Shown here: in pieces, positions 50,323 to 58,938 of the stretch
Layout: every line of letters begins with the position of its first letter
Position numbering within the stretch: the stretch's first letter is position 1
Source of the DNA: Nocardia vinacea
GTDB taxonomy: Bacteria > Actinomycetota > Actinomycetes > Mycobacteriales > Mycobacteriaceae
Direction: 5' to 3'
NCBI RefSeq assembly: GCF_035920345.1
Contig: NZ_CP109149.1
Span: 3,968,001 to 4,032,000, forward strand
Length of the DNA stretch: 64,000 bases
Program-made: the position numbers and the translations under genes
Notes under the pieces: model-generated
Database searches by the model: none
What the model was told of the DNA's origin: nothing
What the model saw: only the letters and a program-made list of their open reading frames with translations

Positions 50323-51480
50323 GTGGACTTCTCCCTGCCCGCGCACGTCGAGGAATTCCGAGATGAACTGCGCACCTGGTTGGCCGAGCATTTGACCGAT
50401 GACATCGTGGCGGCGAGCAAACACATCGGCGACGATCCCGCCGCGTTCGAGATCGTGCGCGATTGGAATCGCACCATGGCCGACGCCGGATGGGGCGCCG
50501 TGTCCTGGCCGGAAGAGTACGGCGGTCGTGGGGCGGGCCCGCTGGAGCAGTTGGTCTATGTGGAAGAAACGGTGCGTGCTCGTGCTCCGCTGCCCGTCAA
50601 TATCATCGGCCTGAACAATATCGGCCCGGCAATCATGCACTACGGGACGCCGGAGCAGAAACGAACGCTGCTCCCGCGCATGGTCCGCGCGGACGATATC
50701 TGGTGCCAGGGCATGTCCGAACCCGACTCCGGCTCGGACCTCGCATCGCTGCGCACCCGCGCGCTGCGCGTGGGCGAAGAGTACGTGGTCACCGGTCAGA
50801 AGATCTGGACCTCGCTGGCCCAGCGCGCACACTGGTGCCAGCTGTTCGTCCGCACCGATCCGGCCGCCCCCAAACACCAAGGCATTTCGTGCCTCATCGT
50901 GAATATGAGACGGCCCGGAATCAAGGTGCGGCCGCTGACCACGCTGACCGGCGAGGCCGAATTCGCCGAGATATTCCTCGATGAGGTACGGGTGCCGCGC
51001 ACCGCCCTACTCGGTCCGGTGCACCAGGGCTGGCAGGTGGCCACCACCACGCTCGGCCACGAGCGGGCCAATGCCGCCCGGCTGTATTCGGAACTGCAGG
51101 TCCGCCTCGACGATCTCGTCGTCGACCTCGACGAGACCGGCGGCGATGGCGACGCCCCCCTGGACGATCCGAACACCCTGCATCGACTCGGGGAGGTGGC
51201 AGTACGGATCGCATTTCTCGAAGACCTTTGCCGCCGAGCGGTTTCGGCGGCGATGGCAGGCAGCGACGCGATCGGTTCGGCCAGCCTCGCCAAGACCGTA
51301 TGGGGCGAGCTGGGCCAAGATCTGGCCACGCTCGGTTTCGATGTGCTCGGTCCGCATGCCGCCGGCGGCAAGTGGGCGAAAATGCGGTTGGCCGCACGCG
51401 CCCTGACGATCGCGGGCGGCACCACACAGATCAACAAGAACATCACCGCAACTCGCGCCCTGGGGCTGCCGCACCGATGA
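50323..51480 (+). CDS. Acyl-CoA dehydrogenase
   Basis: A 385-residue acyl-CoA dehydrogenase. SWPEEYGGRGAGPLEQ, WCQGMSEPDSGSDLASLRT, VTGQKIWTSLAQRAHWCQLFVRT, TGEAEFAEIFLDEVRVP and the FAD-contacting AGGTTQINKNITATRALGLP are in family order. GTG 50323 follows the P450 stop by 7 bases. It overlaps the partner gene (51477) by 4 bases and likely forms a heteromeric enzyme with it. Such pairs in mycobacteria desaturate bulky side-chain acyl-CoAs. Confidence 0.9.
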   Translation: MDFSLPAHVEEFRDELRTWLAEHLTDDIVAASKHIGDDPAAFEIVRDWNRTMADAGWGAVSWPEEYGGRGAGPLEQLVYVEETVRARAPLPVNIIGLNNIGPAIMHYGTPEQKRTLLPRMVRADDIWCQGMSEPDSGSDLASLRTRALRVGEEYVVTGQKIWTSLAQRAHWCQLFVRTDPAAPKHQGISCLIVNMRRPGIKVRPLTTLTGEAEFAEIFLDEVRVPRTALLGPVHQGWQVATTTLGHERANAARLYSELQVRLDDLVVDLDETGGDGDAPLDDPNTLHRLGEVAVRIAFLEDLCRRAVSAAMAGSDAIGSASLAKTVWGELGQDLATLGFDVLGPHAAGGKWAKMRLAARALTIAGGTTQINKNITATRALGLPHR

Positions 51481-52607
51481 ACCTCGAATTCACCGAAGAG
51501 CAAGTGGCATTACGCGACCTGGTTCGTCGCTTCCTTTCCGAAAAGGCGTCGATCAGCGAACATGTGCGCACGATGCTCGACCATCCCACCGGCACCACGC
51601 AGCCGCTGTGGCAGGGCCTGGCCGACCTCGACGTGACCGGCCTGCTCGTCCCGCACGATTACGGCGGCGCAGGCGCCACCATGGTGGAAGCCGGAATCGT
51701 GCTCGAAGAAATGGGTCGCGCACTGGATCCGGGGCCGTGGCAATCCACCGCGGTCGCCGCGACCCGAACCCTGGCCCGGCTCAACGCGACCGAGCACGCC
51801 GCCGATGTGCTGACAGGCATCGCCGACGGATCGGTGACGGCCACGGTCTGCCTGCCGCACGCACAAGACGTCGTTGCGACCGCGCTCGTTACCGACTCGT
51901 TGGTGACCGGCACATTCACCGCAGTACCCGATGCGGCGGCCGCGAACGTGCTGCTGATACCCGTCCCGACGGCAACGCGCATATCGTTGTTCGCCGTCGA
52001 AATACCTTCGGCCGGAGTGGAAATCACGCCCCAACCCACCGTGGACCGGACCCGCAAGCAATTTCGGGTGACTCTGGTGAACACGCCCGCTCGACACCTC
52101 GGCACCGCGTCGACGACGGGCCTCGCGGCGGTGATCGACGACGTTCTCATCGCATCGGCCGCCGACGCTCTCGGTGCGGCACAACGCATTCTGGAACTGA
52201 GCATCGACCATGCGAGGACCCGTCAGCAATTCGGCCGCCCGATCGGCGCATTCCAGGCGGTTCAGCACCTGTGCGTCGACATGTTCGAAACCGTGGAATT
52301 GGCTCGCGGCGGCGTGCTGCGCGCACTGTGGGCCGCCGATTTCGCCTCGGACGAGTACCGGCACCTGGCGGCAATCCGGACCAAGGCCTTCGCCGGCCGA
52401 CTCGCGACCGTCGGCGAAGCCTCGATCCAGATCTTCGGCGGCATCGGCTTCACCTGGGAACACGATGCCCATCTCTACCTGGAGCGGCTGCTGAGCTGGA
52501 GCGCGTTCCTCGGTGGACCAGACCGGTACCTGCAGGAGATCGGGTCACACGTCGCCCGGGGCCGTCAACGGACAGCTACACCGCGCAGCACGGTATCGCG
52601 TGCGTGA
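51477..52607 (+). CDS. Acyl-CoA dehydrogenase, partner subunit
   Basis: A 376-residue dehydrogenase-like subunit starting at ATG 51477 (MNLEFTEEQVALRDLVRRFL). PHDYGGAGATMVEAGIVLEEMGRAL, GAAQRILELSIDHARTRQQFGRPIGAFQAVQH and the C-terminal FGGIGFTWEHDAHLYLERL follow the partner-subunit type also seen at 16061-17206. It ends 43 bases inside the 3' end of the convergent two-domain TetR gene, an unusual tail-to-tail coding overlap. Confidence 0.85.
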   Translation: MNLEFTEEQVALRDLVRRFLSEKASISEHVRTMLDHPTGTTQPLWQGLADLDVTGLLVPHDYGGAGATMVEAGIVLEEMGRALDPGPWQSTAVAATRTLARLNATEHAADVLTGIADGSVTATVCLPHAQDVVATALVTDSLVTGTFTAVPDAAAANVLLIPVPTATRISLFAVEIPSAGVEITPQPTVDRTRKQFRVTLVNTPARHLGTASTTGLAAVIDDVLIASAADALGAAQRILELSIDHARTRQQFGRPIGAFQAVQHLCVDMFETVELARGGVLRALWAADFASDEYRHLAAIRTKAFAGRLATVGEASIQIFGGIGFTWEHDAHLYLERLLSWSAFLGGPDRYLQEIGSHVARGRQRTATPRSTVSRA

Positions 52608-53842
52608 ATGAGCGCGGCGCGCTTACCTATCCGACGGACGATTCCCTCGGGCATCCAGGTCAATTCCAGGACGCATCGCGCGGTCAGTTCGGCCGCCGGG
52701 TTGGCGAGGCGGATCTCCCCCTGCTCGGCACCGGTGCCGAGCAGGGTCCGCAACTGCCGAAGCACCGCCGGAAACGACATTCCGGGATTGCTCACCTCGG
52801 GCGGCGATTGACGTAGCCAGGTCAATTGGATCTTGAACTCGTCATTGAACCGGTCCACGACATTGATGTGCAGCCAGGCCAGGGCGTCGAGCTTCTGGAC
52901 GGCGGTCGAATCGGAGCTGAGCGCGGCCTCCCAGCCCGCGACGGTCTTCCTCGAAAACGAGCTCATGATCGACGCGAGCAGTTCCTCTTTGGAGCCGACC
53001 GCCCGATAGACGGTCCCGATGCTCATGCCCGCGGCCGCGGCGATATCTCGGATCGTGGTGACCTCATAGCCGCGGCGGCCGAATTCCGTCCGCGCGACCT
53101 GGCGGATCAAGGCAACCTTGCTATCCGCGTCGGCCTCGTCCGTCTCGTTCCACAGTCGGATGACTCGATCGACCGCGACCAAAGCATCCGACTTATCCAA
53201 TTCACCGTTTTCCGGCGACGCCGTGGCCACGCCGTGCAGCAGGATCTCGCAGAACAGGTCGGCCACCCGATCGACCGCCGTGTAGCGGTGGAACAAATAC
53301 AGGCCCACGTGCAGAAACGTCTGGCACATTCGATCGGCGAGCGTCACCAGATCGATACCCGGACGAATGAATCCAATCGACCGCCCGGCGCGCAGCGTCT
53401 CCAGCACGGCGAATTCGATCGCCGTCGCACCACGGCTGGTCAACCGCACCAGCTCGAGTCCGGCGCCCGCCGACGGCTCATAGAAGGTGAACTGCAGGGC
53501 GGCACTGTTTCGGGCGGCGCATTGCGCGATCGCCTTACCCAGTTCGACGATATTGTCCGGGGTGAATCGGGAACCTTTCAGGCCCGCTAGAGCCGTCTCC
53601 GCCACGCGATCGATTTCGGCGTGATAGCGCTGAACCAACTCGACGACGATGGCTTCTTTCGAACCGAAATGGTGATAGAGACTCTGCGGTTTGATACCGC
53701 ACGCATCCGCTATTTCCTGCAGCGAGGTGCGCAAGCCGGAGGAGGCGAACAGGCGAGAGGCCGTCTCGAGAATTTCATCCTTTCGGCGGCCATCCGTCGA
53801 CAACGCACCGACGCTCGTTTTATCCCCGTGCCCGACTCTCAC
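52565..53842 (-). CDS. Two-domain TetR-family regulator (paralogue of 27011-28324)
   Basis: A 425-residue protein with two TetR units. The first helix set is RKDEILETASRLFASSGLRTSLQEIADACGIKPQSLYHHFGSKEA, nearly the same as in the paralogue. The second is ARTEFGRRGYEVTTIRDIAAAAGMSIGTVYRAVGSKEELLASIMSSF. The domains that follow, such as FNDEFKIQLTWLRQSPPEVSNPGMSF and HARDTVLRGV, also align with the paralogue. The near-identical first recognition helix implies overlapping operator choice. No copy of the shared motif is seen in its own upstream region. Its C-terminal codons overlap the end of the convergent dehydrogenase gene. Confidence 0.85.
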   Translation of the reverse strand: MRVGHGDKTSVGALSTDGRRKDEILETASRLFASSGLRTSLQEIADACGIKPQSLYHHFGSKEAIVVELVQRYHAEIDRVAETALAGLKGSRFTPDNIVELGKAIAQCAARNSAALQFTFYEPSAGAGLELVRLTSRGATAIEFAVLETLRAGRSIGFIRPGIDLVTLADRMCQTFLHVGLYLFHRYTAVDRVADLFCEILLHGVATASPENGELDKSDALVAVDRVIRLWNETDEADADSKVALIRQVARTEFGRRGYEVTTIRDIAAAAGMSIGTVYRAVGSKEELLASIMSSFSRKTVAGWEAALSSDSTAVQKLDALAWLHINVVDRFNDEFKIQLTWLRQSPPEVSNPGMSFPAVLRQLRTLLGTGAEQGEIRLANPAAELTARCVLELTWMPEGIVRRIGKRAALIHARDTVLRGVAVR

Positions 53843-53875
53843 TTGCCCGAGCCTACCGGACGATGATTCCGGCTC

Positions 53876-54085
53876 CTACCCCTGATCGGCTATGTCATCG
53901 GATGCCGTAATGGCAAGTGTCGGACAGGAAGCCACCGCCGCTCGGATGTCCGGCCAGGCCTTGTTGTCGGGTGCCGGATCGATAACTCTGGACAGGTCGT
54001 CGTCACCGACTTCGAACACGGTCGGCGCGATGGCCGCGCACAGCGCGTGCCCTTCGCATTTCTGCGGATCGACAGATATTTTCAT
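53876..54085 (-). CDS. Ferredoxin, 3Fe-4S type
   Basis: A 69-residue ferredoxin starting at ATG 54085 (MKISVDPQKCEGHALC). Cluster ligands are Cys10 and Cys16 in CEGHALC and a third cysteine in ASCPTLAI, with the CxxC of 4Fe-4S proteins absent. This is the usual donor for actinobacterial P450s. It is the third gene after the P450 at 54895-56163 and an SDR, so it probably delivers electrons to that P450 and perhaps to the one at 49060. No ferredoxin reductase is seen in the window. Confidence 0.85.
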   Translation of the reverse strand: MKISVDPQKCEGHALCAAIAPTVFEVGDDDLSRVIDPAPDNKAWPDIRAAVASCPTLAITASDDIADQG

Positions 54086-54107
54086 ACATATCTCCAAGCG
54101 TTTGTGC

Positions 54108-54866
54108 TCAGACGTACAAGCCGCCATTGACGCCGATGAGTTGCCCGGTGATGAAACCGGCCTGATCGGAGCACAGGAATTCACATGCGGCGGCCACATC
54201 CTCGGCGGTTCCGGCGCGACGCACCGGCGTCACCGCGGCAATGGCATCCAAACCGGGGAACCAACCCGCCTTCGTCGCATGGTGTGCCATGGGTGTATCG
54301 ATAATGGACGGCGGAATGGAGTTCACCGTAATGCCTTTCGGCGCCAACTCGGCGGACAACGCTTTCGTCAAGGCGATCACGCCACCCTTGGACGCAATAT
54401 AATGAGCCATATTGGCGGCACCGGATTGTGCGCTGGACGACGATATCGTGACAATCCGGCCCCACCCCGCTGCGATCATATCCGGGACGACGGATTGAAT
54501 GCATGCGAAGGTGCCGGTGAGGTTTACCGCGATAATTCTTTCCCACTGTTTTCTCGTGATGTCGGTGACCGGGGTGTGCTCCTGAACACCCGCGCTGGTG
54601 ACGATTATCTGCACCGGACCGAATTCGCTGCGGACGCTCGCGATCGCCTCGGCGACCGAAATTTCATCGGCCACGTCCACCGCGTAGGTCAATACCTCGA
54701 TACCGACAAACCGCAATTCCGCGGCGACCTCGCCGAGCGCCTCGACATCGCGGTCGAACAAAGCCATGCGGTGCGGGCCCCGGGCCAATTGCCGGGCTAT
54801 TGCCGCCCCGATCCCGGACCCGGCTCCGGTCACAATGGCAACTCGTTTCGCTGCGTCCTGTGTCAT
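54108..54866 (-). CDS. SDR family oxidoreductase
   Basis: A 252-residue short-chain dehydrogenase starting at ATG 54866; GTG 54869 is possible. VTGAGSGIGAAIARQLARG, TSAGVQEHT, ISSSSAQSGAAN, the catalytic YIASK and FITGQLIGVNGGLYV are present. GAGGAGGAG upstream is a strong ribosome site. It lies between a P450 and its ferredoxin and probably oxidises the alcohol the P450 makes. In layout it resembles the SDR at 40373-41134. Confidence 0.85.
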   Translation of the reverse strand: MTQDAAKRVAIVTGAGSGIGAAIARQLARGPHRMALFDRDVEALGEVAAELRFVGIEVLTYAVDVADEISVAEAIASVRSEFGPVQIIVTSAGVQEHTPVTDITRKQWERIIAVNLTGTFACIQSVVPDMIAAGWGRIVTISSSSAQSGAANMAHYIASKGGVIALTKALSAELAPKGITVNSIPPSIIDTPMAHHATKAGWFPGLDAIAAVTPVRRAGTAEDVAAACEFLCSDQAGFITGQLIGVNGGLYV

Positions 54867-54894
54867 CACTCCTCCTCACCGATGCGAAATGCGA

Positions 54895-56163
54895 TCAACC
54901 GACCGGGGTGAATTCCACATGCAATGCGCTGAGCCCGCGCAAGATGTACGTCGGCTCGTATGTGTAGCGCCGGGCGTCGGCCGGGCCGTGCTCGGATTCG
55001 GAAATCCTGATATCGCGCCAGCGCTGCAGGATCCGCTCGAAGCTGATGCGCGTCTCCATGCGGGCGAGCGGGCCGCCGGGGCAGGTGTGGATGCCGCGTG
55101 CGAATGCGATGTGCTCGCGCGCGTTCGCACGGTCGTAACGGAACTCGTGCGGATCCTCGAACCGGCTCGGTTCCCGGTTGGCAGCACCAGGAGCCACCAT
55201 AACCATGGTCCCGGCCGGAAGGTCGACGCCGCCGAGTTTCGTTGTCGTGCGGGCCAATCGGAAATCGCATTTGACCGGGGCCTCCATGCGCAGGCACTCC
55301 TCGACGAAACCCGGAATGACCGAACTGTCCTCCCGCAGTATCTGCTGCAGCTCCGGCCGTTCGGCAAGTATGCGCAGACCGGATGTCATCAGCTTGGCGG
55401 TGGTTTCCTGACCGGCGGCGAACAGGAAGGCGGCCAAATGGACGAGTTCGTCGACGGCAGGCAGTGAACCGTCCGGGAATTTCGCAGAGGCCAAAGCGGT
55501 CAGCACGTCACCACTCGGGTTGCGGCGGCGCTCCTCGATGTAGGACGTGAACCGGTCGGCGAGAAATTCGAGCGGATTGCCGACCATCGCGTCGCTTTGC
55601 ACGGCTCCCGGCGGTGTCTGCGACGCGAGTGCCTGCCGAAAGTCCGGATAGTCGCGTTCAGGCACACCGAGCAGATTCGCGATCACCAGCATGGCGAGCG
55701 GCTGTGCGTATTCGCGCAGGAATTCGAGCTCGGAGCGGGTGTCGAACTCATCGAGCAGCTGATCGGCCTGCCGCCACATGAATTCCTCGTTCTCCTTCAG
55801 CCGCCGCGGCGTGAACAGAGTTTTCAACAGGTCGCGTTGCGCGGTGTGCTCGGGCTGATCGAAGGTCACCATGTGCTCGTGCAGGGGGAATTTCTCCCGA
55901 TGCTGTTCGATCAGCGGCCCGATATCGTCACCGGCCGGCTCGAATGGCAGCGGCGGGAAGGGACCCGTCGGCGCGACGCAACTCGAGAACACCTGATGGT
56001 TGCGGTACACCTCCACCGCCTCGTCATAGCCGGTCACCGCGACGACGCCGTGGTGTGGCTCGCGAAAGACCGGACATTGCGCACGTAACGCGTCGAAGTA
56101 GGGGTGCGGATCGACAACGGTCGACATGTCGGTGAAGAAATTGATTTCGTCGGACATGCTCAC
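54895..56163 (-). CDS. Cytochrome P450
   Basis: A 422-residue soluble P450. GTG 56163 has TAGGAG at good spacing, while ATG 56157 is too far from it. The I-helix reads FLFAAGQETTAKL, the ExxR helix lies in FVEECLRMEAPV, and the haem motif is FARGIHTCPGG with Cys361. The operon order P450-SDR-ferredoxin supplies electron donor and follow-on dehydrogenase. A compound operator at 56236-56284 lies just upstream, matching one upstream of the TetR gene, so this operon is probably repressed by that TetR. Confidence 0.9.
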   Translation of the reverse strand: MSMSDEINFFTDMSTVVDPHPYFDALRAQCPVFREPHHGVVAVTGYDEAVEVYRNHQVFSSCVAPTGPFPPLPFEPAGDDIGPLIEQHREKFPLHEHMVTFDQPEHTAQRDLLKTLFTPRRLKENEEFMWRQADQLLDEFDTRSELEFLREYAQPLAMLVIANLLGVPERDYPDFRQALASQTPPGAVQSDAMVGNPLEFLADRFTSYIEERRRNPSGDVLTALASAKFPDGSLPAVDELVHLAAFLFAAGQETTAKLMTSGLRILAERPELQQILREDSSVIPGFVEECLRMEAPVKCDFRLARTTTKLGGVDLPAGTMVMVAPGAANREPSRFEDPHEFRYDRANAREHIAFARGIHTCPGGPLARMETRISFERILQRWRDIRISESEHGPADARRYTYEPTYILRGLSALHVEFTPVG

Positions 56164-56235
56164 GGCAGGCTCCTAGCGAGAAAAAGCACCGCACGACCCA
56201 CCGGCCAGCACGGGAGAACATCCCCGCCGGTCGAC

Positions 56236-56284
56236 GCCATGCTAACCAAGTGCTCAGCATCAATTGCTGAGCACATGCTTAGCA
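56236..56284. promoter_or_regulatory. Compound TGCT/AGCA operator I, upstream of P450 operon
   Basis: Four half-sites occur in order: an outer TGCTAACC, an inner TGCTCAGCA, an inner TGCTGAGCA and an outer GCTTAGCA. The inner pair is inverted around a short spacer, and the outer pair is inverted around both. The site lies about 75 bases upstream of the P450 start. A second copy is at 57031-57077. Two TetR dimers could bind. Confidence 0.7.
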
Positions 56285-56353
56285 CGCGCGGCCGAGCCCG
56301 GTCAAGGCATGGAATCCGGCGCGCGGGCTGCCGTCGGCGATCAAGCGGGCGGG

Positions 56354-56953
56354 TTACTCGGGCTCGACAGGCAGCGGACCGAACCGGTCCAGCTGCCGTT
56401 CGACGAACTCCGTCATCGCCGCATGCGCGCTCGTCATCCCGAACCCGTTCTCCAGGACCATGGTTCGAGACACACTCGCCATCACGAACGCCACCACGGC
56501 GGCGGGCCACTCGGCGGAGTCGACACCGTAGCGCTCGAGCAGCTTCTCCATCGCCGCGATCTCAGCCTCCCGGAAGCGGCTCGAATAGTCGGCAAGCGCG
56601 GTGCGAACCACCTTTCGATGGTTGGCCAGCGCGACGAACTCCGTCGTCAGCGCACCACTGGCCGCCGCCTCCAGGTTGAACTGCCACAGCGCACGCAGCG
56701 GATCCGGCGCCTGCAGGGCGGCCGCCTGGCGCTTCAACCCCTCTTCGGCGCGGCGCTGGAAAACCGCGAGAAACAGGTCGTCCATCGTGCGGAAGTAGTA
56801 GTAGACGAGCTGATATTTCAGTCCAGCCTTGCGCGCGACACTGCGCGAACTCACTGCGGCATAGCCTTCTTCGAGCATCAACTGCTCGGCCGCATCCAAC
56901 AGTACGGCGCGATTCTTCGCGTCGGGCGTACCGATCCTCCTCGGCGATGCCAT
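56354..56953 (-). CDS. TetR-family regulator
   Basis: A 199-residue single-domain TetR starting at ATG 56953 (MASPRRIGTPDAK). The DNA-binding part is RAVLLDAAEQLMLEEGYAAVSSRSVARKAGLKYQLVYYYFRTMDDLFLAV; the C-terminal helical domain is the ligand site. It is flanked by two copies of the compound TGCT/AGCA operator, one at its own promoter and one at the P450 operon downstream. It is therefore likely an autoregulated repressor of the P450-SDR-ferredoxin operon. The effector is unknown. Confidence 0.85.
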   Translation of the reverse strand: MASPRRIGTPDAKNRAVLLDAAEQLMLEEGYAAVSSRSVARKAGLKYQLVYYYFRTMDDLFLAVFQRRAEEGLKRQAAALQAPDPLRALWQFNLEAAASGALTTEFVALANHRKVVRTALADYSSRFREAEIAAMEKLLERYGVDSAEWPAAVVAFVMASVSRTMVLENGFGMTSAHAAMTEFVERQLDRFGPLPVEPE

Positions 56954-57030
56954 CACAACAACCTCCATAACCCTCGTCATCGACTCGACGTCGACCTCGC
57001 CCGCAACTATTGACCGCGCCGGACCCAACA

Positions 57031-57077
57031 TGCTAACCATATGCTCAGCATTATTTGCTGAGCACATGCTTAGCACG
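57031..57077. promoter_or_regulatory. Compound TGCT/AGCA operator II, upstream of TetR gene
   Basis: Same four half-site layout as at 56236-56284, with only a few differences across nearly 50 bases, mostly in the spacers. It lies between the TetR gene (leftward) and the mycothiol-type isomerase gene (rightward) and could control both. Confidence 0.7.
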
Positions 57078-57131
57078 GGCCCGTCGGCGGTGGCCACCGT
57101 ACGCGCGGCAAGCCCCGAATCGAGGTAGACG

Positions 57132-57782
57132 ATGAGCGAAGCCGACGCAATGGAGCAGTTCGTCTTCGCCGCGGTCGCGGACGAGCGGCGGCGAATCGCG
57201 GATCTGCTCGACGAATTGGATGAAGCACAGTTGGCGACGCCGAGCCTCTGCGCGGGCTGGGATATCAAGACGGTGGCCGCACACCTGGTCAGTGTGCTCG
57301 CCGACAGTTTCTGGACGTTCCAATGGCGGACAGTGCGCCACCGGAGTCTGGCCGCTGGGATCGATGAGCTGGCACGGCGTCGCGCTCGGGAACCGGCCGC
57401 GGAGATCGCCGACACACTGCGTCGCTGTGCCGATCGCCCGATCAGTCCGCCACTGTTCGGGCCACTCGACCCGCTGGCCGACATCGTTGTGCACAGCGGC
57501 GACATCAGGATCCCGCTCGGCCTGCCCTTCGCTCCGGACCCGCGGCGGGCTGGTCTGGCGCTCGACTTCCTGACCGGACCCTGGCGGATCGGCTTCGTGC
57601 CATTGGGCCGACTGCGCGGTATTCGCCTGTGCGCCACCGATATCGATCGGACGTGGGGGCGCGGAGACGAGGTTCGTGGGTCGGCGGCCGCGTTGCTGAT
57701 GAGCGTCGGCGGCCGCACCGCACTCCTGCACCAACTGGACGGCCCCGCCCTGCCACTGCTGCGCCGCCGGTTGTCCGGCTAG
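57132..57782 (+). CDS. Maleylpyruvate isomerase-like, mycothiol-dependent family protein
   Basis: A 216-residue protein with the N-terminal MDMPI/DinB-type four-helix domain. ERRRIADLLDELDEAQLATPSLCAGWDIKTVAAHLVSVLADSFW carries the first metal-binding-type histidine, and DPLADIVVHSGDIRIPLGLP a second. In this family the histidines bind zinc and mycothiol is the usual cofactor, but few members have known substrates. ATG 57132 follows AGGTAGACG. It is divergent from the TetR gene across operator II. Confidence 0.7.
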   Translation: MSEADAMEQFVFAAVADERRRIADLLDELDEAQLATPSLCAGWDIKTVAAHLVSVLADSFWTFQWRTVRHRSLAAGIDELARRRAREPAAEIADTLRRCADRPISPPLFGPLDPLADIVVHSGDIRIPLGLPFAPDPRRAGLALDFLTGPWRIGFVPLGRLRGIRLCATDIDRTWGRGDEVRGSAAALLMSVGGRTALLHQLDGPALPLLRRRLSG

Positions 57783-57975
57783 TTCGGCGGATCCGTGAGT
57801 ATGTGCGGACAGCAGGGCGCAGTGCCGGACATGGATACGCCGAACGGCTCCACCAATTGAGCCGCAGCCAGGCACAGTCCATACAAGAAGGCAGGACCGG
57901 GTGTCGCCCGGCCTCCGCAGGCACTTTCCGGATCCGACGCGACGAAAAATACGCACTGAGGGCGAAAGTATCCGC
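57783..57975. other. Intergenic region between convergent genes
   Basis: This 193-base gap lies between the isomerase stop and the kinase stop. I see no convincing coding frame, RNA gene or strong terminator stem. Confidence 0.5.
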
Positions 57976-58938
57976 TCAGACCGGCTTCCGGCAGACCTCC
58001 GACGCCGTGGGCGGGTCAGCCCCGCGACGTGCGCAGGTCATCGCCGCGACGGTGGTTGCGTGATCGAGGATATCGGTCAGCTCCGATTTCGCGATGTCCC
58101 GCAAGGCATTCCGCCGATCAGCACCGAGCAGATCGCGCCGGTACAGGCCGGCCAGCAACCCGGCCGAGAAGGCGTCACCGGCGCCCACGGTGTCGACTAC
58201 CGGAACTTGTTTGCCCGACCGGTACATCGGCGTCGGGTCCGCGCCGGTCGCGGCGAGGCAGCCGTCGGGGCCGAGGGTCACGACGACCAGGGCGGGTCCG
58301 TGCGCGGCCCAGTCCACCAGGATGTCCTCCGGCGCAGTGTGCGGATACAGCCACGCGAGATCCTCGGCGCTGACCTTGATCACGTCGGCGAGCTGCAGCA
58401 GCACCTCGATACGCTCGCGGGCGGTGGTGCGAGCCATCAAGTGCGGCCGGAAGTTCGGATCGTAGGAGATCGTCGCCGTCCGCCGGGCCCGTTCCACCAG
58501 GCGTAGCAGCGCCGCCGCACCGGGCGGGAGCATCATTGCCAGCGAACCGGTGTGCAGCGCTACCACCGCATCGTCGACGGCGTGCGCCAATTCGGCGTCG
58601 GTCCACTGCCAGTCCGCGGTGGCGTCGATGCGGAAGTCGTAGTGCGCCATACCCATCGCATCAACGTCGACCACCGCCAGGGAGGTCGGTTCGGCCGCGG
58701 CAACGACATGGTCCAGGCTGATGTCGTTGTCCTGCAGGTATTTTCGAATCTGCCCCCCGAGCGGATCCGTGCCGAGGCGAGCCAGCATGCGCACCGGCGT
58801 GCGCAACCGCGCCAGACCCACCGCGACATTGGCCGGACTGCCGCCCGGCACCGCCTGGAATTGCCCCGGCACCCCCGTCGGCATCAGGTCGACGAGCGCC
58901 TCACCGGCGACCGCGACGATCCGCTCAGCTGCGGACAC
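57976..58938 (-). CDS. PfkB-family carbohydrate kinase
   Basis: A 320-residue ribokinase/fructokinase-type sugar kinase. GEALVDLMPTG and GGSPANVAVGLARL form the sugar-binding N-terminus. DTVGAGDAFSAGLLAGLY carries the catalytic aspartate and anion hole. It would phosphorylate the imported sugar with ATP. ATG 58938 overlaps the ABC ATPase stop by 14 bases. As the last gene of the transporter operon, it probably acts on the transported sugar, most likely a fructose-type ketose by the FrcBCA-like company it keeps. Confidence 0.85.
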   Translation of the reverse strand: MSAAERIVAVAGEALVDLMPTGVPGQFQAVPGGSPANVAVGLARLRTPVRMLARLGTDPLGGQIRKYLQDNDISLDHVVAAAEPTSLAVVDVDAMGMAHYDFRIDATADWQWTDAELAHAVDDAVVALHTGSLAMMLPPGAAALLRLVERARRTATISYDPNFRPHLMARTTARERIEVLLQLADVIKVSAEDLAWLYPHTAPEDILVDWAAHGPALVVVTLGPDGCLAATGADPTPMYRSGKQVPVVDTVGAGDAFSAGLLAGLYRRDLLGADRRNALRDIAKSELTDILDHATTVAAMTCARRGADPPTASEVCRKPV

